Assembly (NCBI RefSeq): GCF_002006355.2
Contig: NZ_CP096981.1
Location: forward strand, 1-64,000
Length of the DNA stretch: 64,000 nt
DNA from: Clostridium felsineum DSM 794
GTDB taxonomy: Bacteria > Bacillota > Clostridia > Clostridiales > Clostridiaceae
Direction of reading: 5' to 3'
This document shows, one piece after another, positions 43,549 through 50,868 of the stretch. The position numbers and the translations under genes are program-made. The notes under the pieces were generated by a model. It was given only the letters and a program-made list of their open reading frames with translations. It ran no database searches and had not been told where the DNA came from. Every line of letters begins with the position of its first letter. Position 1 is the first letter of the stretch.

Positions 43549-44367
43549 TTAAGCTTCAACAGCCTTTCTTTCATAAACCACATTACTCACTATAATTCCC
43601 AAAAATGTAGGGATTGCTCCGAACCATTGAGGTAAACTTACGTACTCTGATAAGAATAATGAGGACATTATAGTTGCAAAGGGAAGCTCTGATGATGGAA
43701 GTATTGTTCCCAGTGCTGGTTCAATGTGTGGCATTCCAATAGAAAACAAGATTGGTGGAAACAATAAAAATATAATTATCAAGGCACTTGTGGAAAGAAG
43801 TGCACTTTTTAATATTGGGGGAGTATCTTTCTCAACTGAACTGCTAAAAAATATAAAGGTTGTGTAAGATATTGCAGCAAGCATTCCCCAAATGATTCCT
43901 TTGAGAGAAAAATTAAGTTCTCTTTGAGTAAGTAGATTCGCAGCTAAAATAGAGCCTATAAGCAAAATTATTATAGATACAAGTTTTTGTTTCCATGGTT
44001 TTTTCTTATTAAATATCCAATCAAATAAAACACCAATCCAAACAAATTGAAATAAAAAAATTATTGCCAGCGAAGTATTTAGTGTTTTAAGTGATTGATA
44101 ATAAAATATACCTGTTAGTCCAAATGGAATTCCACATAGCATTATTTTTAAAATTTGTTTTAAGTTTAATTTCTTCTTTTTTGTAAATAAAACGTCACAC
44201 CAAATAAGTACAGTTCCACAAAAATACTGACTTTCTGTTACCTGTGATGGTGAAAAACCTTCTAAATAGGCAAGATTCACAAATGTTGATAGTATTCCAT
44301 AACAACATCCTCCTAAAAAAACTAATATTGGGTAATGGCAACTTTTGAAAATTATTGCCCTTTTCAA
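43549..44367 (-). CDS. EamA/DMT-family transporter, possibly shortened by an internal deletion
   Basis: This is a 272-residue membrane protein of the drug/metabolite transporter superfamily with two EamA repeats; nine hydrophobic helices are discernible rather than ten. In the second repeat IIFLLFPPILFSIGMPHIEPAL joins two helices that are normally separated by about 25-30 residues (P-P-x-x-F-x-x-G-x-x-H-I), so an in-frame deletion is likely. The only start is TTG 44367 with no ribosome binding site nearby. It may be a decaying gene, like its neighbours. The substrate is unknown. Confidence 0.6.
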   Translation of the reverse strand: MKRAIIFKSCHYPILVFLGGCCYGILSTFVNLAYLEGFSPSQVTESQYFCGTVLIWCDVLFTKKKKLNLKQILKIMLCGIPFGLTGIFYYQSLKTLNTSLAIIFLFQFVWIGVLFDWIFNKKKPWKQKLVSIIILLIGSILAANLLTQRELNFSLKGIIWGMLAAISYTTFIFFSSSVEKDTPPILKSALLSTSALIIIFLLFPPILFSIGMPHIEPALGTILPSSELPFATIMSSLFLSEYVSLPQWFGAIPTFLGIIVSNVVYERKAVEA

Positions 44368-44380
44368 TTAAACGTAAAAA

Positions 44381-44414
44381 GCCACACAACTATCAAAACT
44401 GATAATTGTGTGGC
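44381..44414. terminator. Strong hairpin upstream of the EamA gene
   Basis: GCCACACAACTATCA (44381-44395) and TGATAATTGTGTGGC (44400-44414) pair along 15 bp (one mismatch) around a 4-base loop, with an A run to the left. On the minus strand this run becomes a T run after the hairpin. It could be an attenuator in front of the EamA gene or the terminator of a lost minus-strand gene. Confidence 0.5.
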
Positions 44415-44595
44415 GAAAATAGATTTCTCTAGAAAAATCCACACGTAAATATGATTTTATTATTTAATTCTAATATAGTATAAAAGCTATAAGGTAACTT
44501 GTCAAGTAGGATATTTAATTCAATATTATTAATTATTTTAATGTAAATCTAATGTTAAATGACTATAAATTATTAATGAATAGGAGAGTGTACAA

Positions 44596-45122
44596 ATGAA
44601 TATGAAACTTTTTAGACTAATAAATAATTTATCAAATAAAAACTCAATCCTCCATAAGCTAATGATTTTCTTTTCAAAGGATGTACCTTATATATTTATG
44701 TTTATTGTTGCAGTAGTATTTATTTTAGGTGTTATTAAGAAGAATGATAACTATAGAAAAGTATACGTTAATACATTTATTATGACTGTAATTAATTTAA
44801 TGTTAAGTTTTTTAATTTGAAACATGTTTTACGTGGACAGTTCTTTGTGAATAATAAGGTTAATTTATTGGTACCACATGTTAAGGATGCATCTTTTCCA
44901 AGTGATCATGTTACAGGAACTATGAGTATAGCTTTAGGCTTAGGAAAGTATAATAGAGTTCTTGGAATTATAATGACCATAATATCAATAATTGTTGGTT
45001 TTTCAAGAGTATATGTTGGAAATCACTATCCTTTAGATGCCATTGGGGCATATATTATGGTTTTCATTACAAATTATTTATACAATGTGTTATTAAGAAA
45101 TAAAATGAAGAAGTTTATATGA
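44596..45122 (+). pseudogene. PAP2-family undecaprenyl-diphosphatase (BcrC-like), broken by a stop and frameshift
   Basis: The first half (44596-44820) encodes the N-terminal helices (KLFRLINNLSNKNSILHKLM). The second half (from about 44820, in the +1-shifted frame) encodes RGQFFVNNKVNLLVPH, ASFPSDHVTGT and FSRVYVGNHYPLDAIGAY. These are PAP2 motifs C2 (PSDH) and C3 (SR-x5-H-x3-D). A TGA after LMLSFLI and a frameshift separate the halves, and the R-P of motif C1 is altered. The family dephosphorylates undecaprenyl diphosphate. An ATG overlapping the stop (45119) opens a 37-codon frame (MKIEKFLMDKFKAKKNSN) that is cut by the amylase/transposase debris. Confidence 0.75.
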
Positions 45123-45198
45123 AAATAGAAAAGTTTTTAATGGATAAGTTTAAAGCTAAAAAAAATTCTAATATTTTAGTAGCTATATCTTTGTATTT

Positions 45199-45672
45199 TC
45201 AAGAGTTATCATATGGTTCTATAAAAAATTGAGGGGTAAAATTTGCTCTAGCATCTAGTATTGCAAATCCCATTTTTATATTCCAATCACTTGTACTTGA
45301 AGATTGCTTATGTTCATAGTTGTCGTGACTTTCAACATAGCATAAAGATTTACTTGGAAGTTTATAATGATCACCAAAGTTAATCTTTGAAAGTCCTTTT
45401 AAATTTTTGTTTTGAACAACTTCTCTTATAGGTCCTCCATAAGATTTAGCTGTAATATCAAAATATGACATATAAACCTCATCATTATCACCACCATCTG
45501 GTAGAACTTCACCGTAAAGATATAAATTGTTCGCATTATGAAGGGAACCTAAAACTCTTCCTCAATAATCACATGACCAAGGCTTACCCTCACCAGCATC
45601 AATATATTCGTTTAGAAATTGAATATCTATGTCTTGAACATCGGTTCTCTGAGTTGCTAAATCAAGAAGTCC
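45199..45672 (-). pseudogene. GH13 alpha-amylase fragment fused to transposase debris
   Basis: Minus-strand frames read DLATQRTDVQ, FLNEYIDAG, VLGSLHNANNLYLYGEVLPDG, ITAKSYGGPIREV, then LCYVESHDNYEHK and AILDARANFTPQFF. These follow alpha-amylase order: strand-4 region, the acid/base Glu in YGEVL, and the WVESHDNY box with the catalytic Asp. The nucleophile region after IDAG (normally DGFRYDAAKH) is altered to GKPWSCDY and followed by a stop. Both gene ends are missing. Upstream it joins the Tn3 transposase fragment within the shared word GLLDL at 45657-45672. Confidence 0.75.
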
Positions 45673-46250
45673 ATCAATTACATGTACGGCATCCCTTGCA
45701 TTAGTATTTATAACCTTAGTATAAAAAGTTGAAAATTAATCACTCACAAATCTATACATAGTTGCACCTTTGCCTGTTCCGTAATGTGGATTAGCATCAG
45801 CTTGTAAAGATGAAACTCTAACTTGAACCCTCAATCCATCACTGGATGAGGTGTTGCCATCACCCAAAAAAGATGATAAAAATAATTTATGATGATAATT
45901 AACAAGGGTTGTCTGTGCTTTTTTCATAGCATCGTCATATAATCGTCACTATACTGAATTGACCATTTGGCTATATGATATTTTAGGAGTGGAATCTGAC
46001 ATTTTGACAATCCAATATTAGTACCTATAGCCATAAGTGATGCCATTAAAATAGTCTTTTCTTCACCTTTAGCTGCATAACAAGTTGAAGCGTGAAGAAA
46101 ATTTTTATCAAAGCCTGTCTGTTTAGACACTTCTAAAAGTAAATCAGAAAGCTTGACTCTAGGTATCATTTTATAAAGCTTTTTACTTAGTTGTATCGAT
46201 TCAGTAGGTGTATCTTTTTCTAGTATATCTATATGTATTTTAGAATTTTA
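45661..46250 (-). pseudogene. Tn3-family transposase, middle fragment
   Basis: The decoded segments follow TnpA in order. They are KMIPRVKLSDLLLEVSKQTG (LPR-x-x-LSDLLLEV), ASLMAIGTNIGLSK (A-x-x-x-NIGL), then AQTTLVNYHHKLFLSSFLGDG and TSSSDGLRVQVRV with the first catalytic Asp of the DDE triad (S-x-DG-x-R-F). PHYGTGKGATMYRFVSD follows, then, after a TAA in place of Gln, FSTFYTKVINTNARDAVHVIDG. Frames shift near 45925 and a stop interrupts at 45736. Homology passes into alpha-amylase at about 45665. It probably belongs to the same tnpA as the fragment at 40256-40470. Confidence 0.8.
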
Positions 46251-46399
46251 AATGGGTACACTTTTTAATTTATCTAGATTTTTAGAAAACTATTCTAACC
46301 TAATATTTAGAGAATCTATTCTTTCCTGCAGATATTCTCTTACATTGAGATTTACAGCAAACTTTATTCCTGTGCTTTTAGCAATTTCGCCAGGATTTT

Positions 46400-46745
46400 T
46401 GTCTCTTATATTTTTGCAAGTGTTGGAGCGGAGTTATGCATGGATGGATTCCAGCAGGAGCGATTGCAGAATATACAGGAAAAGATAATCCTTTTGCAGT
46501 TTGTAGCTGTATTAATAGGAATTCTATTATACTCAAAAATACCTTTAGTTAGCGAACTTACAAGGACAGGTGTTTCAATGAGAACTTCTCTAGCCTTCAT
46601 GATGGCTGTAATAGGTTTTAGTATACCCGAAGGAATTCTTTTATGAAAGGTTTTAAAACTTAAACTATTAGCAGTATTTTATGCTGTTACAGGAGTAGGT
46701 ATTATATTCACTGGATATATGTCTAATTTTATAATAGCTAAATAA
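46400..46745 (+). pseudogene. C-terminal part of a YraQ/ArsP-type permease, frameshifted
   Basis: Combining frames gives MHGWIPAGAIAEYTGKDNPF, AVLIGILLYSK, RTSLAFMMAVIGFSIPEGIL and KVLKLKLLAVFYAVTGVGI. These correspond to the C-terminal half of DUF318/YraQ-family permeases (GWIPA, NPFAVP-x-AVLIG-x-PLYSN, LAFMMAV-x-x-LS-x-PE, LRKVLK-x-K-L). At least one frameshift (near 46500) and an in-frame stop after GILL break it. The N-terminal half is missing, replaced by amylase/transposase debris. A terminator follows. Confidence 0.65.
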
Positions 46746-46752
46746 AATTAGG

Positions 46753-46794
46753 AAAACGTACAGAACTAAATGATTTTAGAAGTGTACGTTTTTA
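46753..46794 (+). terminator. Terminator of the decayed permease gene
   Basis: GAAAACGTACA (46753-46763) and TGTACGTTTTT (46784-46794) pair over 10 bp around a 20-base loop, ending in a T run. Confidence 0.6.
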
Positions 46795-46892
46795 CATACT
46801 TGTATATTTGACCAATATTAAAATTGATGATCTTAAAAGCTGTAATCTTAAGAAATTAATAAAATAAGTTTAAAGAATAATTTAGCTTTTTT

Positions 46893-47189
46893 TTAAACCT
46901 TCAGTGATATAACATATACATTATCTGTTACTGATTCAACGAAAGGAGCTAATTCTTGAGTCAACGAACGATAATTCTCACTATTTTTCATACAATTGAG
47001 TACATCCGTATCTTTCCATACGCTAATAACACCAAAAAAGGGATTTTCATCTTCAATGCTAGGTTCTAAGAAGTACGCTTCAACACATCCAGCCTCTTTA
47101 TTAATAGGCACAAGATTTTCTCGCCCCATCAACTTTAGTTTCTTCTCCATTCCTATAACACATTTTATATTAACAACTCGAACAATCAT
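46893..47189 (-). CDS. Antibiotic biosynthesis monooxygenase (ABM)-domain protein
   Basis: This is a 98-residue single-domain protein with the ABM/dimeric alpha-beta barrel pattern: MIVRVVNIKCVIGMEKKL, NKEAGCVEAYFLEPSIED, FFGVISVWKDTDVLNCM and a C-terminal beta strand NVYVISLKV. Relatives include YgiN-like quinol monooxygenases and haem-degrading enzymes. No haem-ligand pattern could be assigned. GGAGG precedes the ATG. It lies within the Tn3-type element, 128 bp from the nitroreductase gene on the same strand; the pair could act on quinones or aromatics. Confidence 0.75.
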   Translation of the reverse strand: MIVRVVNIKCVIGMEKKLKLMGRENLVPINKEAGCVEAYFLEPSIEDENPFFGVISVWKDTDVLNCMKNSENYRSLTQELAPFVESVTDNVYVISLKV

Positions 47190-47317
47190 GCAATACCTCC
47201 ATTAAAAATAATATATATTTTATACTTTCAAAATTATTACACCAGATTATTTCATTAACTAGCTTTATTGGTAGTGTATTAATAAAAAATATTTCATAGT
47301 ATTTATAGTTTATATCA

Positions 47318-47881
47318 TTATGTGATTATATTCACAATCCCTTCTTTTCTTGGAGATGGTGAAGGTTGTGCCATATCTTTATAACCAAAAGTAGCTGCAC
47401 CTACGAAAGTATAATCATCAGGAATTCCTAATTCTTTTTTTAGGGCTTGGCCTTCTTGTGTAGGAAACACAAGAATTAATGAATGAATCCAGCAGGAACC
47501 AATCCCTAAAGATTCTGCTGCAAGTAACATATTTTCTAATGCCACGCTGCCATTATTTAGGTACGCTGCTGATGATTTTTGATCACCAGAAACGATAATA
47601 AAAGTAGGTGCGTTGTGATAAGCAGAAAATTTTTCAGCTTTAGCAAGCGCTTCAAAATTCTTGTTACCAGATTTGATATAAGCATTCTTACAAGTTTTGT
47701 TGATTTTTTGCAGCATTTCCTTGTTCTGTATCACTGTAAAGTAAGAAGATTGCTGACCTAAGCCACATGGTGCGAATTTACCTGCTTCAAGTATTGCTTG
47801 CAATTCTTCTTCTTTGATTTGTTCCTCTTTATATTTTCGTATACTTCTTCTAGTTAAGATTGTTTTTAATGTTTCATTCAT
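47318..47881 (-). CDS. Nitroreductase-family FMN oxidoreductase
   Basis: This is a 187-residue nitroreductase. It has the N-terminal FMN-binding TRRSIRKYKEEQIKEEEL (R-R-S-x-R), APCGLGQQSSYFTVI, and the C-terminal LAAESLGIGSCWIHSL and LGIPDDYTFVGAATFGY. Such enzymes reduce nitroaromatics, quinones or flavins with NAD(P)H. ATG 47881 is chosen because GGAGAA lies 8 bases upstream; an in-frame ATG at 47962 lacks a site. It diverges from the PucR-type regulator at 48085 across 203 bp that hold two copies of a CTACA-N3-TGTAG-like site, so it is the likely target of that regulator. Confidence 0.88.
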   Translation of the reverse strand: MNETLKTILTRRSIRKYKEEQIKEEELQAILEAGKFAPCGLGQQSSYFTVIQNKEMLQKINKTCKNAYIKSGNKNFEALAKAEKFSAYHNAPTFIIVSGDQKSSAAYLNNGSVALENMLLAAESLGIGSCWIHSLILVFPTQEGQALKKELGIPDDYTFVGAATFGYKDMAQPSPSPRKEGIVNIIT

Positions 47882-47946
47882 TTTTATTTCTCCTTTTCTA
47901 AAAATATTTGATTGGCTTAAAATACTTTCTAACTTATTATAGTATC

Positions 47947-48055
47947 CAACAATTTGTAGCATTTATCTTAAGTTATATATATAATATCATCATATTTTTA
48001 ACATTAATATCCGAAAAATATTGTTTTTTTTATATAAAAATGCTACACTTTGTAG
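47947..48055. promoter_or_regulatory. Paired CTACA-N3-TGTAG operator-like sites between nitroreductase and PucR genes
   Basis: CTACA-CTT-TGTAG at 48043-48055 is a perfect inverted repeat. CAACA-ATT-TGTAG at 47947-47959 is the same site in reverse with one change. A TTGTTT and TATAAA stretch lies just before the first site. The sites flank the divergent promoters as expected for autoregulation and control of the nitroreductase. Confidence 0.5.
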
Positions 48056-48084
48056 TACAAATAATCAAAGAGGGGATATAACTT

Positions 48085-49572
48085 ATGAAATTAAGCATTA
48101 GTATACTTTCAGAACAACTTTCAGATTATATTACTTGTTCCAAATGTAATGATTTTTCTAACGAGTTGAATTTAAATAGGCCTGAACACTATATAGATCA
48201 AAAGGTATTACTAAGCAATCATTTATATATTACTTCGGCATTAACTTTATCAGATTCGCTTATAGCTGAATCTGCCAGCTGCCTTATCTGTGTTGGAAAA
48301 CCTTCAGAAGAATATTTTATGCAGAATTTTTCAATACTTTGTGTTTCAGATAACATCAATGTTCTTTCACTTTTTAACATGGTACAAACCATATATGATC
48401 GATATGATATATGGGATCAACGTATGCAGCGATGTATTAACTCTTATTCAGATTTACAAGACATCATTGATGTATCTGATGGAATTTTCCAAAATCCAAT
48501 TTATTTTAGTGACGCAAATTATCTAATTCTAGCTGAATCACATAACAATCCACTGAATATTAAATATAACTATATTCCTGAGAGGTGTATAAATAACTTA
48601 AAACGTAATAAAGATTATGAAAAAATGTGGCAAAGTGGTGTACCAACTATTTCATATCATGATTACAGACATCTTTCCATTATAGTTAAATTACAGGGCA
48701 AATTTGTTATCTTTATATCAATTATGGAAGCTAATATTCCTTTTCGAAATAGTGACTCGCCTCTATTACAACATATGTCAAATTATGTATTGCTTCTTTA
48801 CGAGCAAAATTTAATGCGGAGCGAAAACTCTTATTCTTCATTAGACTACTTTATAAAACAACAACTAAATAATCAACATATTTCTGATAGAGATTTTGAA
48901 AAAGCACTTATGTCACTTAATTGGAAAGTAGATCACACTTATTATGTTTGCTATATTGAGCTAACTGAAGTAGAACTTCGTTATAACATGGTTAAATATC
49001 AATGCTCTCAGATAGAAAATTTGTTTACTTCTGCTGCAATTGTGCTTGAATATAACAGTAGTATAATTACAGTTATAAATCTCTCATTAATAGATGATCC
49101 TAAACCTACCGAAGCAAACTTAAGGTTACTTTTACAGAAAAGTAACCTTAAGGGAGGAAAAAGTCGAGAATTTAACAATATAAATAATGTGAGAAATTAT
49201 TATATTCAAGCTTTTTATGCGCTGGAGATTGGTAAAAGTGCAGATTCTAACTTATATTTTTATAATTTTGAAGATTATTGTTTACAGTATATGATTAAAA
49301 ACTCTTACCAAAATCTTATTCCAGAATCTCTATGCCCAAGTGGTCTTATTCAAATGAATGAATATGATAAAGTACATAATACACAATATGTGTTAACCTT
49401 GAGAACTTATTTTGAACAGAAATTTAATGTAACACATGCAGCAAAAAAATTATATATTCACAGAACAACTTTCATAGAGCGCTTAAATAGAATTAAAAAT
49501 TTTCTTGGCATGGATTTTGAAGATTCACACGGGTGCCTCTATCTTATGATTGCTTTAGAAATAATGAATTAG
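48085..49572 (+). CDS. PucR/CdaR-family transcriptional regulator (transposon cargo)
   Basis: This is a 495-residue regulator of the same architecture as the one at 3414-5039. It has a variable sensory N-terminus (about 1-240), a middle domain (about 270-400) and a C-terminal PucR helix-turn-helix with FEQKFNVTHAAKKLYIHRTT (about 430-449). GVPTISYHDYRHLSIIVKLQ shows the spacing of the central sensory domain seen in CdaR-like proteins. GAGGGG precedes ATG 48085. It diverges from the nitroreductase gene, its probable target, and lies inside the Tn3-type element. The inducer is unknown. Confidence 0.85.
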   Translation: MKLSISILSEQLSDYITCSKCNDFSNELNLNRPEHYIDQKVLLSNHLYITSALTLSDSLIAESASCLICVGKPSEEYFMQNFSILCVSDNINVLSLFNMVQTIYDRYDIWDQRMQRCINSYSDLQDIIDVSDGIFQNPIYFSDANYLILAESHNNPLNIKYNYIPERCINNLKRNKDYEKMWQSGVPTISYHDYRHLSIIVKLQGKFVIFISIMEANIPFRNSDSPLLQHMSNYVLLLYEQNLMRSENSYSSLDYFIKQQLNNQHISDRDFEKALMSLNWKVDHTYYVCYIELTEVELRYNMVKYQCSQIENLFTSAAIVLEYNSSIITVINLSLIDDPKPTEANLRLLLQKSNLKGGKSREFNNINNVRNYYIQAFYALEIGKSADSNLYFYNFEDYCLQYMIKNSYQNLIPESLCPSGLIQMNEYDKVHNTQYVLTLRTYFEQKFNVTHAAKKLYIHRTTFIERLNRIKNFLGMDFEDSHGCLYLMIALEIMN

Positions 49573-49629
49573 AAAGCTTTATGATAACCTAAGAATTGTT
49601 CCTTTAATTTCTATTTTTAGACAAGAAAA

Positions 49630-49650
49630 AACAGGGGTAAATACCCTGTT
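49630..49650 (-). terminator. Terminator of the tautomerase-like gene
   Basis: AACAGGG and CCCTGTT pair around GTAAATA. Read on the minus strand it is followed by a run of T, 21 bases after the stop codon at 49671. Confidence 0.6.
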
Positions 49651-49670
49651 AATACATGTATTATTGACAT

Positions 49671-50039
49671 TTATTCTTTTAATAATTCCGAAAGCAACTT
49701 ACCATTAATTGCAAAGTTATCTGCTCCAAGAAAATGATAAGCAAAGTAGTTAACTTTCAAATTTGGATTTTCTATAGTATTAAGGATAACTTCATTTATA
49801 GCTTTAGAGAGTTCTGATATTTTTTCTTTTTCTATTGCAGGTCCTTGAATTTCTACAGTTATCACTGGATTTTCATTATCATACAGTTTGCCACGAATGT
49901 AGTAATTATCGTATTCATTAAAATATATTTCTATATCTGGAATTGAAGTGATATTGCATGTACTTTCGTAGATTTTTTCAGCTATAAGATTTTTTTTATC
50001 TTGCTGAAGTTTTAAAGTTTTAATGTTAATAATTGGCAT
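49671..50039 (-). CDS. Small tautomerase-superfamily-like protein (DUF1904 type)
   Basis: This is a 122-residue soluble protein beginning Met-Pro (MPIINIKTLKL), so Pro would be N-terminal after Met removal, as in 4-oxalocrotonate tautomerases. Two beta-alpha-beta halves are visible (residues 1-60 and 62-110), with PVITVEIQGPAIEKEKISEL and VNYFAYHFLGADNFAINGK. The length and tail resemble DUF1904 proteins, but similarity is modest. GGAGGAG precedes the start. It lies near the right end of the Tn3-type element with its own terminator. Function unknown. Confidence 0.6.
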   Translation of the reverse strand: MPIINIKTLKLQQDKKNLIAEKIYESTCNITSIPDIEIYFNEYDNYYIRGKLYDNENPVITVEIQGPAIEKEKISELSKAINEVILNTIENPNLKVNYFAYHFLGADNFAINGKLLSELLKE

Positions 50040-50261
50040 TTTTTACTCCTCCTTTAAATTTATAATGAGTTTAACCCATTATAATATTGCCTATGTCCAT
50101 AACTAATTTTGAGTTAAGTTTTAAAAAAATATAATAAAATTAGAAATATATCATGTGCTATTATTTATATGAAATATTCTCTAATTCATTATAACATTAC
50201 AGCAATTTATGTGTTTTTTTCGCACCTATAAATACATTATACTATGTCATTTTCACTCTTA

Positions 50262-50320
50262 ATATCCGTAATTCATTGATTCTTTTTTATAAAAACACTA
50301 CACTTTGCAGTGTGATCATC
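50262..50320 (+). promoter_or_regulatory. Second, degenerate copy of the PucR-gene promoter/operator
   Basis: TTAATATCCG, a T-rich stretch, TATAAAAA and then CACTACACTTTGCAGTGTG (50296-50314) repeat the layout at 48005-48063 (TTAATATCCG ... GCTACACTTTGTAGTAC). No gene follows on the plus strand before the transposon end, so it may be the remains of a lost regulator gene. The rest of 50040-50638 shows only AT-rich sequence and a further CTACAAAATTTGTAA at 50506-50520. Confidence 0.45.
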
Positions 50321-50638
50321 TATCATCTTAATATTTGTTCCCATCCACCGTATATTCCGTGTTTAGTATCTGCAATATTTCCTCAAATAGCTAGGATTCT
50401 TCATAAGTTTTACATTCTAAAGAGCAAAAAATTCCCCTTTATATTGTTAAGGTATGAGTTTTCAATACATAATATATATTTATAATTTTTATCATTATAA
50501 AAAATCTACAAAATTTGTAATACTGGTCAACATTCATAATTCTAATACTTTAATATATTTAAGTTGTTATAAATTACAACTGTGAACTAAATAATAATTA
50601 AATTATATCATTATTTGGTTATTATTACCTATTTTTGT

Positions 50639-50676
50639 CTTATCGTGGGTTCTGTCGAAAATGTTGGCGCTATACC
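50639..50676. repeat. Right 38-bp inverted repeat of the Tn3-family element
   Basis: The sequence begins CTTATCGTGGGTTCTGTCG and ends GTTGGCGCTATACC. Reversed, it matches the left end at about 30 of 38 positions. TATAT follows at 50677-50681 and also precedes the left end. Confidence 0.75.
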
Positions 50677-50868
50677 TATATGGGGTACTATAGTCTGTTC
50701 TTTGTTTCATTTACCAAGTGTTAATATACTCAAAAATAACATGGATATTTATCACATTGCATTTTTTTTGTAACATGCTACATGCTTTTACATATTTTTC
50801 ATATTATGTATGCTATTATTGTAATTATAGGAAATATAATACATAATAAAATTTTAGGAGGTCAAATT

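Larger units (their letters stand above)
40213..50676. mobile_element. Decayed Tn3-family transposon (10.46 kb) with 38-bp inverted repeats and TATAT target duplication
   Basis: The left end 40213-40250 and right end 50639-50676 are 38-bp inverted repeats identical at about 30 of 38 positions. They have the Tn3-family form, starting GGGG/GGTA and ending in CTAAG/ATAAG. TATAT occurs immediately outside both ends (40208-40212 and 50677-50681), the 5-bp duplication expected for Tn3. Transposase fragments on the minus strand occur at 40256-40470 (next to the left end, as in Tn3) and 45661-46250. No resolvase was recognised. Intact cargo includes GH1, ABM monooxygenase, nitroreductase, PucR regulator and a tautomerase-like gene; several other genes inside are decayed. 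Confidence 0.7.

Noticed and set aside
45465..45704. 79-codon His-rich plus-strand frame
   Set aside because: It is antisense to the alpha-amylase fragment, which shows clear family motifs on the minus strand.
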